This document shows, one piece after another, positions 47,060-58,124 of a stretch of 64,000 nt of DNA. The notes beneath the pieces were generated by a model that saw only the letters and a program-made list of their open reading frames with translations, did no database searches and had not been told where the DNA came from. Source of the stretch: Stemphylium vesicarium (taxonomy: Eukaryota > Ascomycota > Dothideomycetes > Pleosporales > Pleosporaceae); NCBI GenBank assembly GCA_004380135.1, contig QXCR01000078.1, forward strand, positions 79,088 to 143,087, written 5' to 3'. The stretch's first letter is position 1. Every line of letters starts with the position of its first letter. The position numbers and the translations under genes are program-made.

Positions 47060-48822
47060 CTAGTCCTCCTGCATCGTGCTGTTACGCAACTCTTCAAACG
47101 CGAGCGCAATTTCAAAACCAGTCTGATCAGGCTCACACTTAGTGCCAACGTCAGGGAGTGTGCCGTCATTGAAGTAGTCATGGATCGCCTTGGCCGTACA
47201 ATTCGACGGGTGATTCATCACTCCATGCTATGACATGTTAGTCTTAAACTTTACCAGAAGTCTCTTCTGTACTTACGCCATGTCCGTTATGCTGCAGTAC
47301 TCGACTTCCCAGTAAATTCGCTGAAGCTTGGAAAGCACCACTAATTGGCGTGATTGGGTCATGAAGGCTGTTTGCCAATAGAACAGGATAACTGGTGTTT
47401 ATTCCGACAAATGGTCCATCGAATTTCTCTGCGGCATCGAACGCCCAGTGGGCGCAAACCCATACTTGTGGTGAAAACGCATCTGACCACGAGCCTGCCA
47501 CCTGTTGCACCTGTACCAACGAGTACATGTCCTCAGGCTTGTTAGCGCGGAAATGGCTATCTCCGCAGCCAATTCCGTGAAAGTTCCAGGGCGCTCCGTT
47601 GCCCCAACGCTCTCCGGTAGGTGGAGACGGCGGCCCTAGATATTGGCTCGTCCAATCGCGCTTTAGGATTGCGTCTAGCGTTAATGTCAAGTTCGTGAAC
47701 TGAATTGGCTGATAAAGTTGTGTCAATATCGAGTACTTCAGATCCTGATACAACGTAACGCTGCCCGGCTGCCAGAATGCCAGCGGCACTTTCAATTCTT
47801 CCGTAGGACGAACAGTGGGGTTTTGCAGGAGTTCGTCGAATACAACTCCGAGCTCTTTGTGAAGATCTTGAGCAGTCGTGTCTGGTCCAGAAAAGCTCGC
47901 AATCGTACACACCTCAGGGCCCGCGTTGACGCATTCGTGGAGAAAGTTGAGCAAGGAAGCCTCTGTCTCACGGTTCGCAGTAGCCCACTGGCCACTGTAG
48001 TAGTCATTATTAGGGAGCACACTGTCCAGAAAGAGTCGCCCAATACGGTCGGGGAACAAGGCAGCAAAGGTCTGGCCGAGCACCGAGCTGTATGAGCGAC
48101 CCCAAAACCGAAGCATACCGTCTTCTTCAAGCCCGTCGACAATGTTGAGCATGTCGCGTGCAACAAAAGGCGTACTGATCAGACTTGCGATGTCGGCCAA
48201 ACCTTCCGTCTCAGCGCAAGCGTCGGCGTAAAGCTTGCCGTCGTGCCAGGCTTTCTCGACCAGCATTTCGTACATGTTAGCTTGTGGAACAGTAAAATTG
48301 GTGTCGCGGCGAGCCAAGGAAGATGCATTACCCTGAGGCGGGGTACATACAAATTCCAATGTGCGTCCGGTGGCACTGTCATTGTGAGCACGAGACGGAT
48401 GATACACCAAGTAGAGTAGTGCCTTACCGCGCGTCAAACCCGATGATGTTGAAATGTCCCCCTATAATCTCGCTATACATGGGACCGCTCTGGGCGATCT
48501 CTTGTACGCCACTGGAGCCCGGTCCGCCTGGATTCATGATCATAGAGCCTTTGAACGGCTCCTTGGTGGCTTCGATCTTAACTAGTTGAAGCTGGAGTGT
48601 CTTGCCATTATCGGGATTGGTGTAGTCCAAGGGAACCTCAAGGTTTGCACAGAACAAGGGTACGCCGTTTGCCCTGACGACTTCGGATATTGAGACTGGG
48701 AAATCGAGGTCGCATGGTGCCCACTTCAGGATTGAGTCGGTACGGCCATAGTCTGGCTGTATAGGTGAGGCAAGACCGAATCCGGACAAAAGAAGCACCA
48801 TGAAGAACTTAGTGGAGAGCAT
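47060..48822 (-). CDS. Secreted alpha/beta-hydrolase, tripeptidyl aminopeptidase (TAP)-like
   Basis: Extracellular serine hydrolase of peptidase family S33, probably removing short N-terminal peptides. Exons 48822..48428, 48375..47277 and 47227..47060; introns of 52 and 49 bp; 553 residues. A signal peptide (MLSTKFFMVLLLSGFGLAS) is clear. The oxyanion-hole region is MNPGGPGSSG, the nucleophile serine is in FWGRSYSSVLGQ, the acid in ANSLHDPITP and the histidine in QHNGHG, just before intron 2. The TAP-like C-terminal domain covers the end. Several N-glycosylation sites (NFT, NLT, NTS, NCT) fit secretion. Confidence 0.92.
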
Positions 48823-50225
48823 AGTGTCGCAGGTAAGACGAAAATATGTCCTGGATAAGTGTGTCTGGAGATGAGGTTGTTGTTCTAGAGGCCTATTACC
48901 TTTTTATTTCCAGGAACACATCTTGGCGCAAGAAGCTGCTGATACCAACGGAGTAATAATCAGGCTGAGATCACCAGAAACACATGTCCAGTATTGTTGT
49001 TCTTTGACGCGCGGCGTCCTCTTCATCGTCTTGGCCGTAAAGTTGTCCAAAAGTAGCTTAGCGCATGGTGTCCAACCTTGGAGTCTGACAGTGTGGAGAT
49101 GTGCCAACTTGTGAAAACTGGGTTTGCACTGCCGGAAACAAGCACCTGGGCCGACTAAGCTGAGCATGGAGAGTGCTTGGCCTGCTGTTCCTAGAGGCTT
49201 ATTCGGTGGCTCGGCCAATCGGCTTCTCGGCGATGCGTCAGGCTTCTCGAGAACTGGGACTAGGTGAGGTACCCTGCGACAACACCGCTGGATCAGTAGT
49301 CGCTGCTTCGATAAATCAAACAAGACTGAGCTCGCTGCCGCCATCAGACTCTGGTTGCACAGGTATCGCAACGATCGATAATATGTCTATCGGTTGGATA
49401 TCGCTGGACCAACTTCAGTTATTGCTCGAGGCTACCGATGAAAGCGTTGTGTGGTGTCGGCTTTGGTGAGGGCGGCCAGTGATTGAAGTAACATGTTGCG
49501 CTAAGAGCACTACCTAAGTATGCACTGTGTGATCACATGCACGCCGATTGTCAGCAGTAAGCGTGTCATTATTGAGATTGGTTGAGTCTCGGGGCTGCAT
49601 GATAACTTAACAGATGCTGCGCTATAACAGCCGCCTGTATTGACCGGATTCAGGCATTGACTAGGCCAAGAAGGTAGGCAGTTTTGGGGCTTGTTATTTG
49701 ATGCTGCAACACATGACGGAAAAGGAAGTAAGAAAGTAAATTCGTCAGAGGTCAGCTCGTACGTGCAGAATATGTGTAACTACGTGAGCAGTGTCGAGTT
49801 GGAGGCTGCGGATCAACTATTGTATTGCTATCTGTTGTCGTGTTGTGTTCTCTCTGTTTCCGGAGCTTCCGGCTCAGAGGTAGGTGCCTGCTACAATAGC
49901 AAATCATGTGACCCTAGTCACGTGGTTACAATGTGCGACAGCAATACTGTCAGGAGCGATTAATTTTGTGATTCTAGCAGCAGAAAGAGACGATCTAGGC
50001 CTATGTTTGTAGGAAAGTCAGGCCCCCAGAAGTATCAACAGTGATAAACTCATTTGCTGGTATAATCGGTAACTAAGAAGAAGTGCCATCTCGGAAACGT
50101 ATTCAAGGCCTATTTCGTCCAGCAATCACAGATAACCCAACAATTCTGCAATCTTGACCAATCCTCCCATTAGCACCACGGATCACTTCGAGTTGAGCCC
50201 TCTTCAACTTCTGTCAATTGTCAAT
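48823..50225. other. Long intergenic stretch
   Basis: About 1.4 kb. Open frames on both strands at 48904..49469 overlap one another and have no domain. From about 49480 on the DNA is less structured and slightly more AT-rich, with no repeat recognised. Confidence 0.45.
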
Positions 50226-50429
50226 ATGAGACTGCTTTACACCGTCATTCTTGCTCTGACTGCCACGGCTGCCACGTTCCCAGCACCTGACGACACGCCA
50301 TCCGCGCCTGGGGTAATCTCGCCTGTTCCTCACGAAGCGCCTGTCTTCGAAATCAAGGCCTGTGGCCTTGACATCTGCTCTGGATATGTTGCAAAGGGAA
50401 ATGCCAAGTGTACTCTCAATTTCATGTGA
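50226..50429 (+). CDS. Small predicted secreted protein (effector-like)
   Basis: 67 codons, ATG at 50226 to TGA at 50427..50429. The start MRLLYTVILALTATAATF is a good signal peptide. The mature part is Pro/Asp-rich (PAPDDTPSAPG) and then carries three cysteines close to the C-terminus (ACGLDICSGYVAKGNAKC). No known family. The gene stands alone in a 2.4-kb gene-poor region. The stop falls in ATGTGAGG, which could be a splice donor, so the protein may be longer; I found no acceptor that extends the frame well. Confidence 0.5.
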   Translation: MRLLYTVILALTATAATFPAPDDTPSAPGVISPVPHEAPVFEIKACGLDICSGYVAKGNAKCTLNFM

Positions 50430-51202
50430 GGAGATGTATCAGCCGGGAAGCTTCCGGTCTGTACAGCTGATTGCTATTTGCTCCATTGTTCCATCTGATC
50501 TTTGTCCATCCGTTTGCTCTTAGCCGGCAAGCCTGGTAAAGGCTGCCGTTCGCGATAGATAGACCAACCATCATGATTCTCCCCAACCTTGACGCTTGAC
50601 AGAATGCACTCGATACAGTTGCCGTGCTGGAAAAGATGTGAGTTGGAGCTTCACGGCTCTTTAAAGTTGTGCTTTGCACATGACTAACCGACTTGTAGAT
50701 GATTTGCGGCAAGAATAGAAAAAACTGCATTCAAGCTAATCGACAAGATAACTAGATAATATAGGGAGAATTCTATAATACTAGATGGGTCGTGTCGGCG
50801 TGAGTGCTGCTGAGACAACGCTCAGACTTCACTGAAAGAATGACGAGCGCAATGGATGTCTAGTGGAGCGTTTTCCGTTCTAGTTAACTATTGCCAATCA
50901 TTGAAAATTCAACTACTGCGAACTACTGCCACTATTTTTTAAACTTACAAGACAACTTCAAAGCTCCTAATGTATACGTTGCCCATTTTAATCTAGAGGC
51001 CGGAGCCGTCAAGCTCGAAAGACGATTCGTTGAGAGTCTTGCTAACATCGAGCATTTACAAGCACACCCCGCCGCTCGTATACAAGAGCTTGACGATCCT
51101 TTTACTGCACGCCAATGTCAGTCGCGTCTCGTCATGCGAGAAGGTAACCTGACTCGGTTCTCATACATGATGGAGGAAAAGAGTGCATTGCTCTATATTG
51201 AA
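50430..51202. other. Intergenic
   Basis: About 770 bp downstream of the small secreted protein. An open frame on the plus strand (50891..51325) lacks a 5' ATG and overlaps, antisense, the last exon of the dioxygenase, so I do not call it. Confidence 0.5.
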
Positions 51203-52279
51203 CTAGAATACACCCGGCACAGGTGGTCCCCAGATCTTGAGCGCCTCCAGACCAGCTGGGACATGAGCGACCTCAGTCTCACAGTTCACCAAGTCGCCAT
51301 CGGCGTAATGTTCCTGGAAGTGTAAAGTTAGCCTTGCTGGAACTTAAGAGGGACAACATCTAATCACTCACCAATATGAACCTGCTAGGGTCGAACCAGT
51401 AGTCAAAGACCTGGCTTCCAAGTACGTGCTATATTACATCAGCTTTTGGCAAAGGGACGAAGTGGGTTGAGGGTAACTAACACGGCCAACGCCCCAGCAG
51501 ACCTCGTATCCCTTTGACTGTAGATAATCGTGGCCCAACTGCTCAACATCGAAATCGTGAGTTTCGAATGCAGAATGAGCGACCGTGGGCTTATAGCCGG
51601 GCTTGATGCGCTTGAAGAAGAAGGCATGGTGATCGGTGTACTCGAATCCGCGGTCAATATGAAAGAAGCAAGTTATCGGCTCGTCATCCTTGTAAACGAC
51701 ATCTGAAGGAGCGAGAGCCAAAGTCTTGGTGTACCAGTCGTACATCTGTTGGTACGAACCGTCTGGGTATGTCACACCATAGTGACCCCAACGGTGGACC
51801 GGGGCCGGACCGGGTTTGAAGCGATGGAATTTTCCTTTTCTGGGCTTCACGTCCTCGTAATTGATCGTCAGCTTTTCCAAAGTTGGTGCGTCGCGCTCTT
51901 TCTTTGCTTGGCCGTGGACAAGGTAGACACGGTGGCCTATTGGGTCCGTGAGCTTGACGTATTCTCCTCCGCCTGGGGCATCTAGAGGAGCAATGGAGCT
52001 AGCCCCCTCTACCTGAGTGGCCCGCTCTAACTCCGCCCTGCTTTCAACTTCGTATGCCGCACCCTTGAAGTATCCTTCCCCCTCAGCCTTCCGAGCGATG
52101 TATACAAACGGCTCTACTCCGTAACCTTTGAAGAAGATCTCTTTGTCTGGAGTCTCTTGTGCGACTGAGAGTCCAAAATCAAGGAGGAATTGCCGCGCTT
52201 TGGCAAGATCGGCGTGATAATAGATGACGAATGCTGTCGCTTGCAAGCGCAGCCTTGAGTCATCTTTCGGGATGGGCAT
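51203..52279 (-). CDS. Extradiol-type ring-cleavage dioxygenase (vicinal oxygen chelate fold)
   Basis: Two-domain type I extradiol dioxygenase, the class that opens catechols next to the hydroxyl pair (meta-cleavage). Exons 52279..51482, 51428..51372 and 51313..51203; introns of 53 and 58 bp; 321 residues, as in catechol 2,3-dioxygenase and homoprotocatechuate 2,3-dioxygenase. Metal ligands: His166 in HRWGHYGV, His235 in VAHSAFETHDFD and Glu286 in FILEHYADGD, so the Fe/Mn site is intact. The N-terminal VOC domain has lost these residues, as usual. It is followed by a lactonase and, further right, an FAH-family hydrolase and an FAD hydroxylase, which supports an aromatic catabolic role. True substrate unknown. 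Confidence 0.85.
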
Positions 52280-52863
52280 GGTTGTTGCTTCGCAAAGATC
52301 TTAGACTCCTCTGCTTGGGTTGCTCATGAAGATTGAAGTATAATCGTCCTTTTCATCCAGTGTCTCTGTTTGCAGCACTGATGTTGTCTGTGCGTACAGT
52401 GCTAAGTGCACGGTTCGGTCGTGCAGTCGTCCCATCAGATGAGGGGCGGATTCCATCTGCCCGATCACGAGTGCTACGCGCTGTGCGGGACAAGTGGCTT
52501 TGTTGGTGTTCCCTGGGTCGGGGATTTGGGTGGCAGATGCCACATTATCCGCCCGGGTGATGATCTATACACTAGTAGGTACTAGCGGGGGCCAATGACC
52601 GTCCAGTTGCCAGCGCGACAAACCGTACTGCACTCTACACTGATCGCAAAATCCGAATCGATTTTATTCGGTACCCATAAGTCCCATGAAAAGACGTCCG
52701 GGCTACGGGGCGGATAATGTCGCAGAGCGTAGGCGTCATGAAGCGACAAAAGCCATTGCTGCCAAACATGGGCTGTGCTGTTGCTCTACGAAGGAAGTGC
52801 CTGGACAAGGGAAATACTCATGCTGCTACAACATCTCCTGCATTTTTTCTATGCTAATGAAGC
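52280..52863. other. Intergenic
   Basis: About 580 bp between the dioxygenase and lactonase genes, both read leftward, so it includes the dioxygenase promoter. An open frame on the plus strand starting at 52686 runs into the lactonase antisense strand and is not called. Confidence 0.45.
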
Positions 52864-53920
52864 TCACTCATGGAACTCTGGTGCAAGCCTGTGTTGAAAC
52901 AATGCATCACGGTCATGCCCAAAGATCAACTTGGCATTTGTCAGCTTTTGTAGGGAGTGAATCATCTGGTTCGATCGCGACCAGGACGCATGATCTCTCG
53001 TGAACCACCCCTGAGTGGCGAGGGACTCATAGTTTTCCTTGACTATGTATTGATCGGTGGTGAAGATCCAGGTCCCACTGCGTCTGAGATTGACCTGCAG
53101 GATCGATAGACCAGGAGTATGGCCCGGCGAATGGCGAATGATCAGACCAGCCATTAGCTCAAAGACGTCGCTATGGAACGGTTTCCAGTTCAGATCAAAG
53201 TGAAGGTAGCTTGGTAGATACGAGCCTGTAAGGAACCACCGGTTAGACCTGTTCATGACCTTCACTAGTTCAAACACCTCGGCTAGAAAAGAGTGATATC
53301 TCAGAATTACCTAAATCGGTCTTAGTAGCGACACTGTAAAATGCGTTCTTAGTTTCCATTTTATGAGCGTAGATCGGAACATTTGTTCCCCGGAAATACT
53401 CCAGTCCTCCGGCGTGATCAAGGTGCAGATGCCCCATAATGACAGCTGTGATATCTTTGATATCGTTTCCAGTCTTCCGGATCGGAGCATCTAACTCTTG
53501 GTCTTTGCTATAGTCTTCGCGAGCAAAGATATCATTCAGCTGTGGACCCCAGACCTCCGGATATTCTTTGCCGGCACCGGTCTCGAAGAATACCAACCCT
53601 TCTGTTGGGTGTAGGATCAAGGCACAGATCATTACCATTGAACGGCGTGCATAGTACTATGGATTTGGCTTGCTCGCCGTGGATGAATTGGCCTAGATAT
53701 CTGATGTTAGTCCGCAGTCGCTCATTTTGACCGGGCCGACGGTGAAGCGAGTGAACATCTTAATTACCCCAGTGATCATGAATGCTTCGTCAGCCACCAC
53801 GTTTCCTACGTGTAACAACCAAAGCTTCTTTCCCTATATGATGAGTGAGATGAGAATCTTGTACCCCTCGGAAGGGCCAGTCGAACTCACATCAGGCGCT
53901 TGACTTCCAGAAAGGTTCAT
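52864..53920 (-). CDS. Metallo-beta-lactamase-fold lactonase (AHL lactonase-like), with an in-frame TAG
   Basis: Zinc hydrolase of the lactonase branch. Exons 53920..53891, 53833..53768, 53692..53311 and 53225..52864. The metal motifs are intact: GHLHLDHAGGLE (HxHxDH), RHSPGHTPG, FTTDQY and FGHDRD. All four exons join in one frame, but exon 3 contains TAG at 53657..53659, twelve codons in (after ASKPNP). If exon 3 instead begins just after this TAG, with CCATAG as acceptor, intron 2 grows to 111 bp, the frame still fits and the stop disappears, at the cost of 12 codons. So the gene is either a recent nonsense allele or uses the inner acceptor. About 267 or 279 residues. Probably opens a lactone within the aromatic pathway. 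Confidence 0.75.
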
Positions 53921-54548
53921 GGTCGCTAAGACAAGCAAGTGATGCCTGGAGCAGAGTGGATCTGTCTATCTACTTTAGGAACTATGGACATCAGCAGGAA
54001 TGGAAGGCGAAAGGACATTGCTTCGGTGAAGCAAACGGTCAGCTGTGACTTGATCGAATGGCCTGTCCACCGCCGCTAATGACGCCGACACACCGCCTAT
54101 GTAAAAGCATGACATGGTTAGACTCTCACTTATCTCGGGTATAACGAAGTCTTACTGCCTGTGTCTTGGCAACATGGTGAATCTGGTTTGCCTAGCTACA
54201 AATCATTGGTCAGCTGCATGCGGAGCCATGGCCACCATACACGGTAAGTACCTGCATAAGGAAACCCAGGTTGGCTGGCCGAAACCCCGCCTGTATATTG
54301 ACGGAGAGAACGGATAAGGTGGTATTGATTTGTTTGACTTTCAAGGGCGTAGTGGAGACCTCGCTCGACGTCCCAATTTCAACACCCGCTGGCAAGAATG
54401 GTGCAGATTCGAAGACCACTTGGAGGTGCAGACGCTAGGGTTGGACTCCTTTGGGCAGCACATAACCCATGGATTGCTCCTGCCTCGATTGTGCGGTCGC
54501 AAATCGTCTTTCCATTATACCTCGATACCTCATTGAGCAACCCACACT
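53921..54548. other. Divergent promoter region, lactonase / FAH-family hydrolase
   Basis: 628 bp between two divergent cluster genes. Likely holds regulatory sites for both. No palindromic operator could be assigned. Confidence 0.45.
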
Positions 54549-55503
54549 ATGTCAGCAAGACCAGTCGCATGGGATCGCCTCGTTCGTTATGTGTCGCGAA
54601 ATGCAGACAGGGGTGTTTGTTATGGCGACCCCATCATCTCTGCCTCAGAGACCAGCTCGATCGCATGCATAGCAGAAGACGGTAAACTGCAAGTCAGGGT
54701 ATTGCAGGGAGAAGACCCGCTGAGTGCGGCGCCGACTGGCGAGACAGACGCAGTGGCAAGGCTGCTGGGTCCGCTTGAGTCATCCCGTGTCCCGATTATT
54801 CGATGCATTGGTTTGAACTACAAGACGCATAGTAGGCGAATAGACCTCCAACTCTTTGTGTGCCCTATACTGATTCAACGATCTGTTAGTTCTCGAAACC
54901 GGGCGACCGCTTCCAACATGTCCAACGGTTTTCACAAAACCTGGACTCTCCGTCGCAGACCATGGCGAGAGCATCCCGATCCCTTCCTTCGCCCAAGAGC
55001 AGTGCGACTATGAGGGAGAACTCGTCATCGTCATAGGCAAAAATGCAAAGAATGTAACAGAGACCGACGCTTTGGACTATGTGGCGGGCTACACCGTGGG
55101 AAACGATGTTTCCGCGCGTGACTGGCAGAGAGAGGCAGGAAAGGCCGGGCCTGTACCTCAATGGTCATTCAGCAAGTCCTTCGACAAGTATGCGCCACTA
55201 GGTCCGTGCATTGTCGCTACACACGTCTTAGGAGACGCCGACAAACAGAGTTTGAAGACTATTGTAAACGGAGAAGTTAGACAAGAGGGTAATACGTCAG
55301 ATCTCTGCTTTGGTGTCCGGAAGCTTGTCGCATTTTGTAGCCAGGGTCAGACGCTGCAGCGGGGTTCACTGATCATGACGGGGACCCCAGGAGGTGTCGG
55401 CTTATTCATGAAGCCACCTCAATTCTTAAAGCATGGCGATATGGTTGAGGTGGAAATTGAAGGCATCGGCCGGCTGGCCAATCGCATGGCCTTCGACGTG
55501 TAG
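54549..55503 (+). CDS. Fumarylacetoacetate hydrolase-family protein (acylpyruvate hydrolase-like)
   Basis: Mg-dependent hydrolase cleaving C-C bonds in acylpyruvates. Exons 54549..54831 and 54890..55503, one 58-bp intron; 298 residues, the size of fungal FAHD1-like enzymes. Signatures: IIRCIGLNYKTH, the metal-binding Glu residues in CDYEGELVIVIGKN, AGYTVGNDVSARDWQ, and SLIMTGTPGGVGLF near the C-terminus. The family includes fumarylpyruvate, oxalocrotonate and homoprotocatechuate-pathway enzymes, all downstream of ring cleavage, so it suits the extradiol dioxygenase and hydroxylase nearby. Cytosolic by lack of targeting signals. Confidence 0.92.
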
Positions 55504-55859
55504 GATGAGCTCTATTAAGAATTTGATCTATCACCTGCGATCATAGTGGTGACTACGAAAGACGTGATGCATACCTATTACAGACTGCGTTCAACTTGAC
55601 TCCAGAGAAATAGGAGTAAAGAACTGGGATGTCGGGAAGTCGGGAGTTGGGGTTTCCCGGTTTACCCCGCAGTTGTGCTGTATCGTCATCCGAGCCGGTT
55701 GCGCCAGCACGCAGCTTTGACAGCTCCATATTCTAATGGATACTGTGTTGATCTCCTCTACATGTGCTTCCGACACGGCATTTTCAGCTTATACATAATT
55801 CCCTTGGAGCCCCTTTCTTCTATGTCGATAATTCGCCAAGGTACGCCTATTGCGCCAGC
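55504..55859. other. Intergenic
   Basis: About 350 bp; nothing recognised apart from the approach to the zinc-finger fragment. Confidence 0.4.
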
Positions 55860-56130
55860 ATGTACCCCTGCAAAAAGTGCGATAGAGTATACCGTACTCA
55901 GAACTCCTTGACCCGCCACAGCCACAGCCATCAAACAACGCGGAAGCACCGTTGTTCCTTTTGTGGCGTCGTGTTCCACCGCAAGGACCTTCTGTCTGGC
56001 TTGACTCCGAATGGCTAGAATCGACGAGACCAAGGTTCTAGTCGCTGCATCGGCATCAAAGAACACCACCGTTGTTGGAGATCACGTCTCCCCCTCATTA
56101 ACATCAGTGCCACTTAATAAGAGCCAGTTA
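55860..56130 (+). pseudogene. Remnant of a C2H2 zinc-finger transcription factor
   Basis: From ATG at 55860 the frame reads MYPCKKCDRVYRTQNSLTRH then a second finger start (CSFCGVVFHRKDLL), and stops at TAG 56016..56018. The first finger is complete (C-x2-C-x12-H-x3-H); the second lacks its histidines. In the next frame the DNA continues as coding-like sequence (RIDETKVLVAASASKNTTVV, then SVPLNKSQLD) to a GTGAGT donor at about 56134. So a frameshift or missed intron lies near 56000, and the usual long C-terminal part of such fungal regulators is absent: the FAD hydroxylase starts 190 bp on. Likely the former regulator of this cluster. Confidence 0.6.
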
Positions 56131-56322
56131 GATGTGAGTCTGTAAATGGATCAAAGGGGGAAAAGGGAGGTTCAGCCCAAAAAGCGTTGGACTCGCGATT
56201 CCCTTCCCAGCCTTATCGAATGTTCTTTGGTATCCCTCTTCCTCTCAAAAGACACAGCTTATTCGAGACCCAGCATCTGATTGCACACCACGCTAAGCCA
56301 TCTAGATACGCGTCTTTGAACC

Positions 56323-58124
56323 ATGGACTTTCCATTGGTGATCATCGGTGCAGGGCCCTCTGGAGCCACCACAGCTTTGTTACTTGCTCGACAGGGCGTC
56401 AGATCGCTGTGCATCTCAAGGCACAAAAGTACGGCGAATACTCCCCGTGCACACATATTCAATCAACGAGCGATGGAAGTTTTGCGGGACTTAGGAATTG
56501 AGGAGAGGCTTGGTGTTGTTGCAAGCACCACAGAATGTCAGTTCTTCCTTGCTAACACAATCTTTCTCTATGCGTTGATTCATTATCTAATCATTTCGCA
56601 GGTATGCAGCACACGTCGTGGTTGAACACATTGGCAGGTGAGGAATATGGCCGCATCTGGGCATGGGGCAATAAGCCATCTCAAAAGGGCGATTACGAGC
56701 AAGCAAGCCCCTGCAAGATGTCGGACCTACCCCAAAGCTTTCTCGAGCCGGTATTAGTAGAGGAAGCAACCAAATCTGGCGCCGAATTCCGGTTTTATAC
56801 CGAATTTCTCGAGTTCGAGGAGACCGAGAATGGTGTCGTAACAACTTTGAGGTGCACATCTACCGGAAAAGAACACAAGGTAACTTCGAGATATCTCGTC
56901 GGAGCAGATGGAGCTCGGAGTGCTGTTTTACAGGCCTTGAAAATTCCTATCATCGGTCGTCAACTCAACACTGCTTTCAACATTCATATCAAGGCCGACT
57001 TGTCGAAATATATTCAACACCGACCGGGTAGCCTGAATTGGGTGCTGAATCCTGACGCACCAGCTTGGTCAGCCGTTGGAAACTTTCGTATGGTACGGCC
57101 CTGGACAGAATGGGTTGTGTCGATGCATCCGGCGACAAAAGAGAAGAACAGTCCTACGCAAAATGAGGAAGCAATCCTCGAGCGACTTTACCAGATGATC
57201 GGGGACGATTCAGTCAAAATAGAGATTCTGTCGTCATTCTCATGGACCATCAATGACAAAGTGGCTGAAACATGGCAAAGAGGACGAGTCCTTTGTATTG
57301 GAGACGCAACACACCGTCATCCTCCAATAAACGGACTTGGCAGCAATACCTGCATATCAGACGCTTTCAATCTTGCCTGGAAGATTGCGTATGTCATCAA
57401 AGGCCTAGCATCACCGCTACTTTTAGACACTCTCACCATCGAGCGAAAGCCTGTCGGGGACGGCATCGTCCGCCGCGCGAATGACGGAATGGAAGCCCAT
57501 CGAAGACTTTGGAAAGTCATTGGATTAGACAAATCCTCACGGAAGGACGCAGTCGAGCTTCTGAAGGCCGATTCACAAGAGGGCGTAGAGATGCGAGCGC
57601 GTTTCCGGGAAGCCCTGGAAGCAACTGAAGACGAGGTTCAAGCTCTCGGGATACAGATGAACCAAGCCTACTTAGACTCTCCCGCAGTTTGTACCGTAAA
57701 AGACGATGTCGCGCCCGATTTCAGCGATCTGAATGCCCTGAGAAAAGTCAAGATTAGCACGTATCCCGGTTATCATCTTCCGCACGTTTGGCTTGCATCG
57801 AACGGCCAGTCGCCCAGAGTTTCAACGCTGGACATCTGCGGCCGGGGTGGATTCACGTTACTCACAGGTATCGGCGGCGACAATTGGAAATTGGCCGCTA
57901 GAAACGTGTCGGACACAACTGGGCTGGAAGTTCGCGCATTCAAGATTGGATACGGTGGTGACTACATGGATGCATACAGGGAGTGGCACAAAGTGAAAGG
58001 TATCGGAGAAAAGGGGGCAGTATTGATCCGGCCTGACCATTTCGTTGCCTGGCGAAGTGAGGGTTTGCCGGGAGATCCGACGCAGAAACTATCCGAGGTC
58101 TTGCATCGTATACTTGGCAAATGA
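56323..58124 (+). CDS. FAD-dependent aromatic hydroxylase (phenol/2,4-dichlorophenol hydroxylase type)
   Basis: NAD(P)H-dependent flavin monooxygenase that adds a hydroxyl to a phenolic ring. Exons 56323..56536 and 56602..58124, one 65-bp intron; 578 residues. Motifs: GAGPSGATTALLLARQG (GxGxxG, residues 9-14), YLVGADGARSAV (DG motif) and VLCIGDATHRHPPINGLGSN (GD motif), then the thioredoxin-like C-terminal domain. The family includes TfdB and PheA enzymes that turn phenols into catechols, the substrate of an extradiol dioxygenase. It is the last gene before the repeat-rich end. No targeting signal. Confidence 0.93.

Noticed and set aside
38353..48822. Secondary-metabolite gene cluster in the accessory middle part
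   Set aside because: No polyketide synthase, peptide synthetase, terpene cyclase or prenyltransferase is present; the reductases and transporter do not suffice.
48904..49371. 155-codon open frame on the minus strand upstream of the peptidase
   Set aside because: No domain; overlapping plus-strand frame of similar length suggests compositional openness.
50891..51325. 144-codon open frame on the plus strand
   Set aside because: No ATG at its start, and its 3' third is antisense to the last exon of the extradiol dioxygenase, which fits family pattern.
52686..53003. 105-codon open frame on the plus strand
   Set aside because: Its 3' half is antisense to the lactonase C-terminus, and the 5' half has no known motif.
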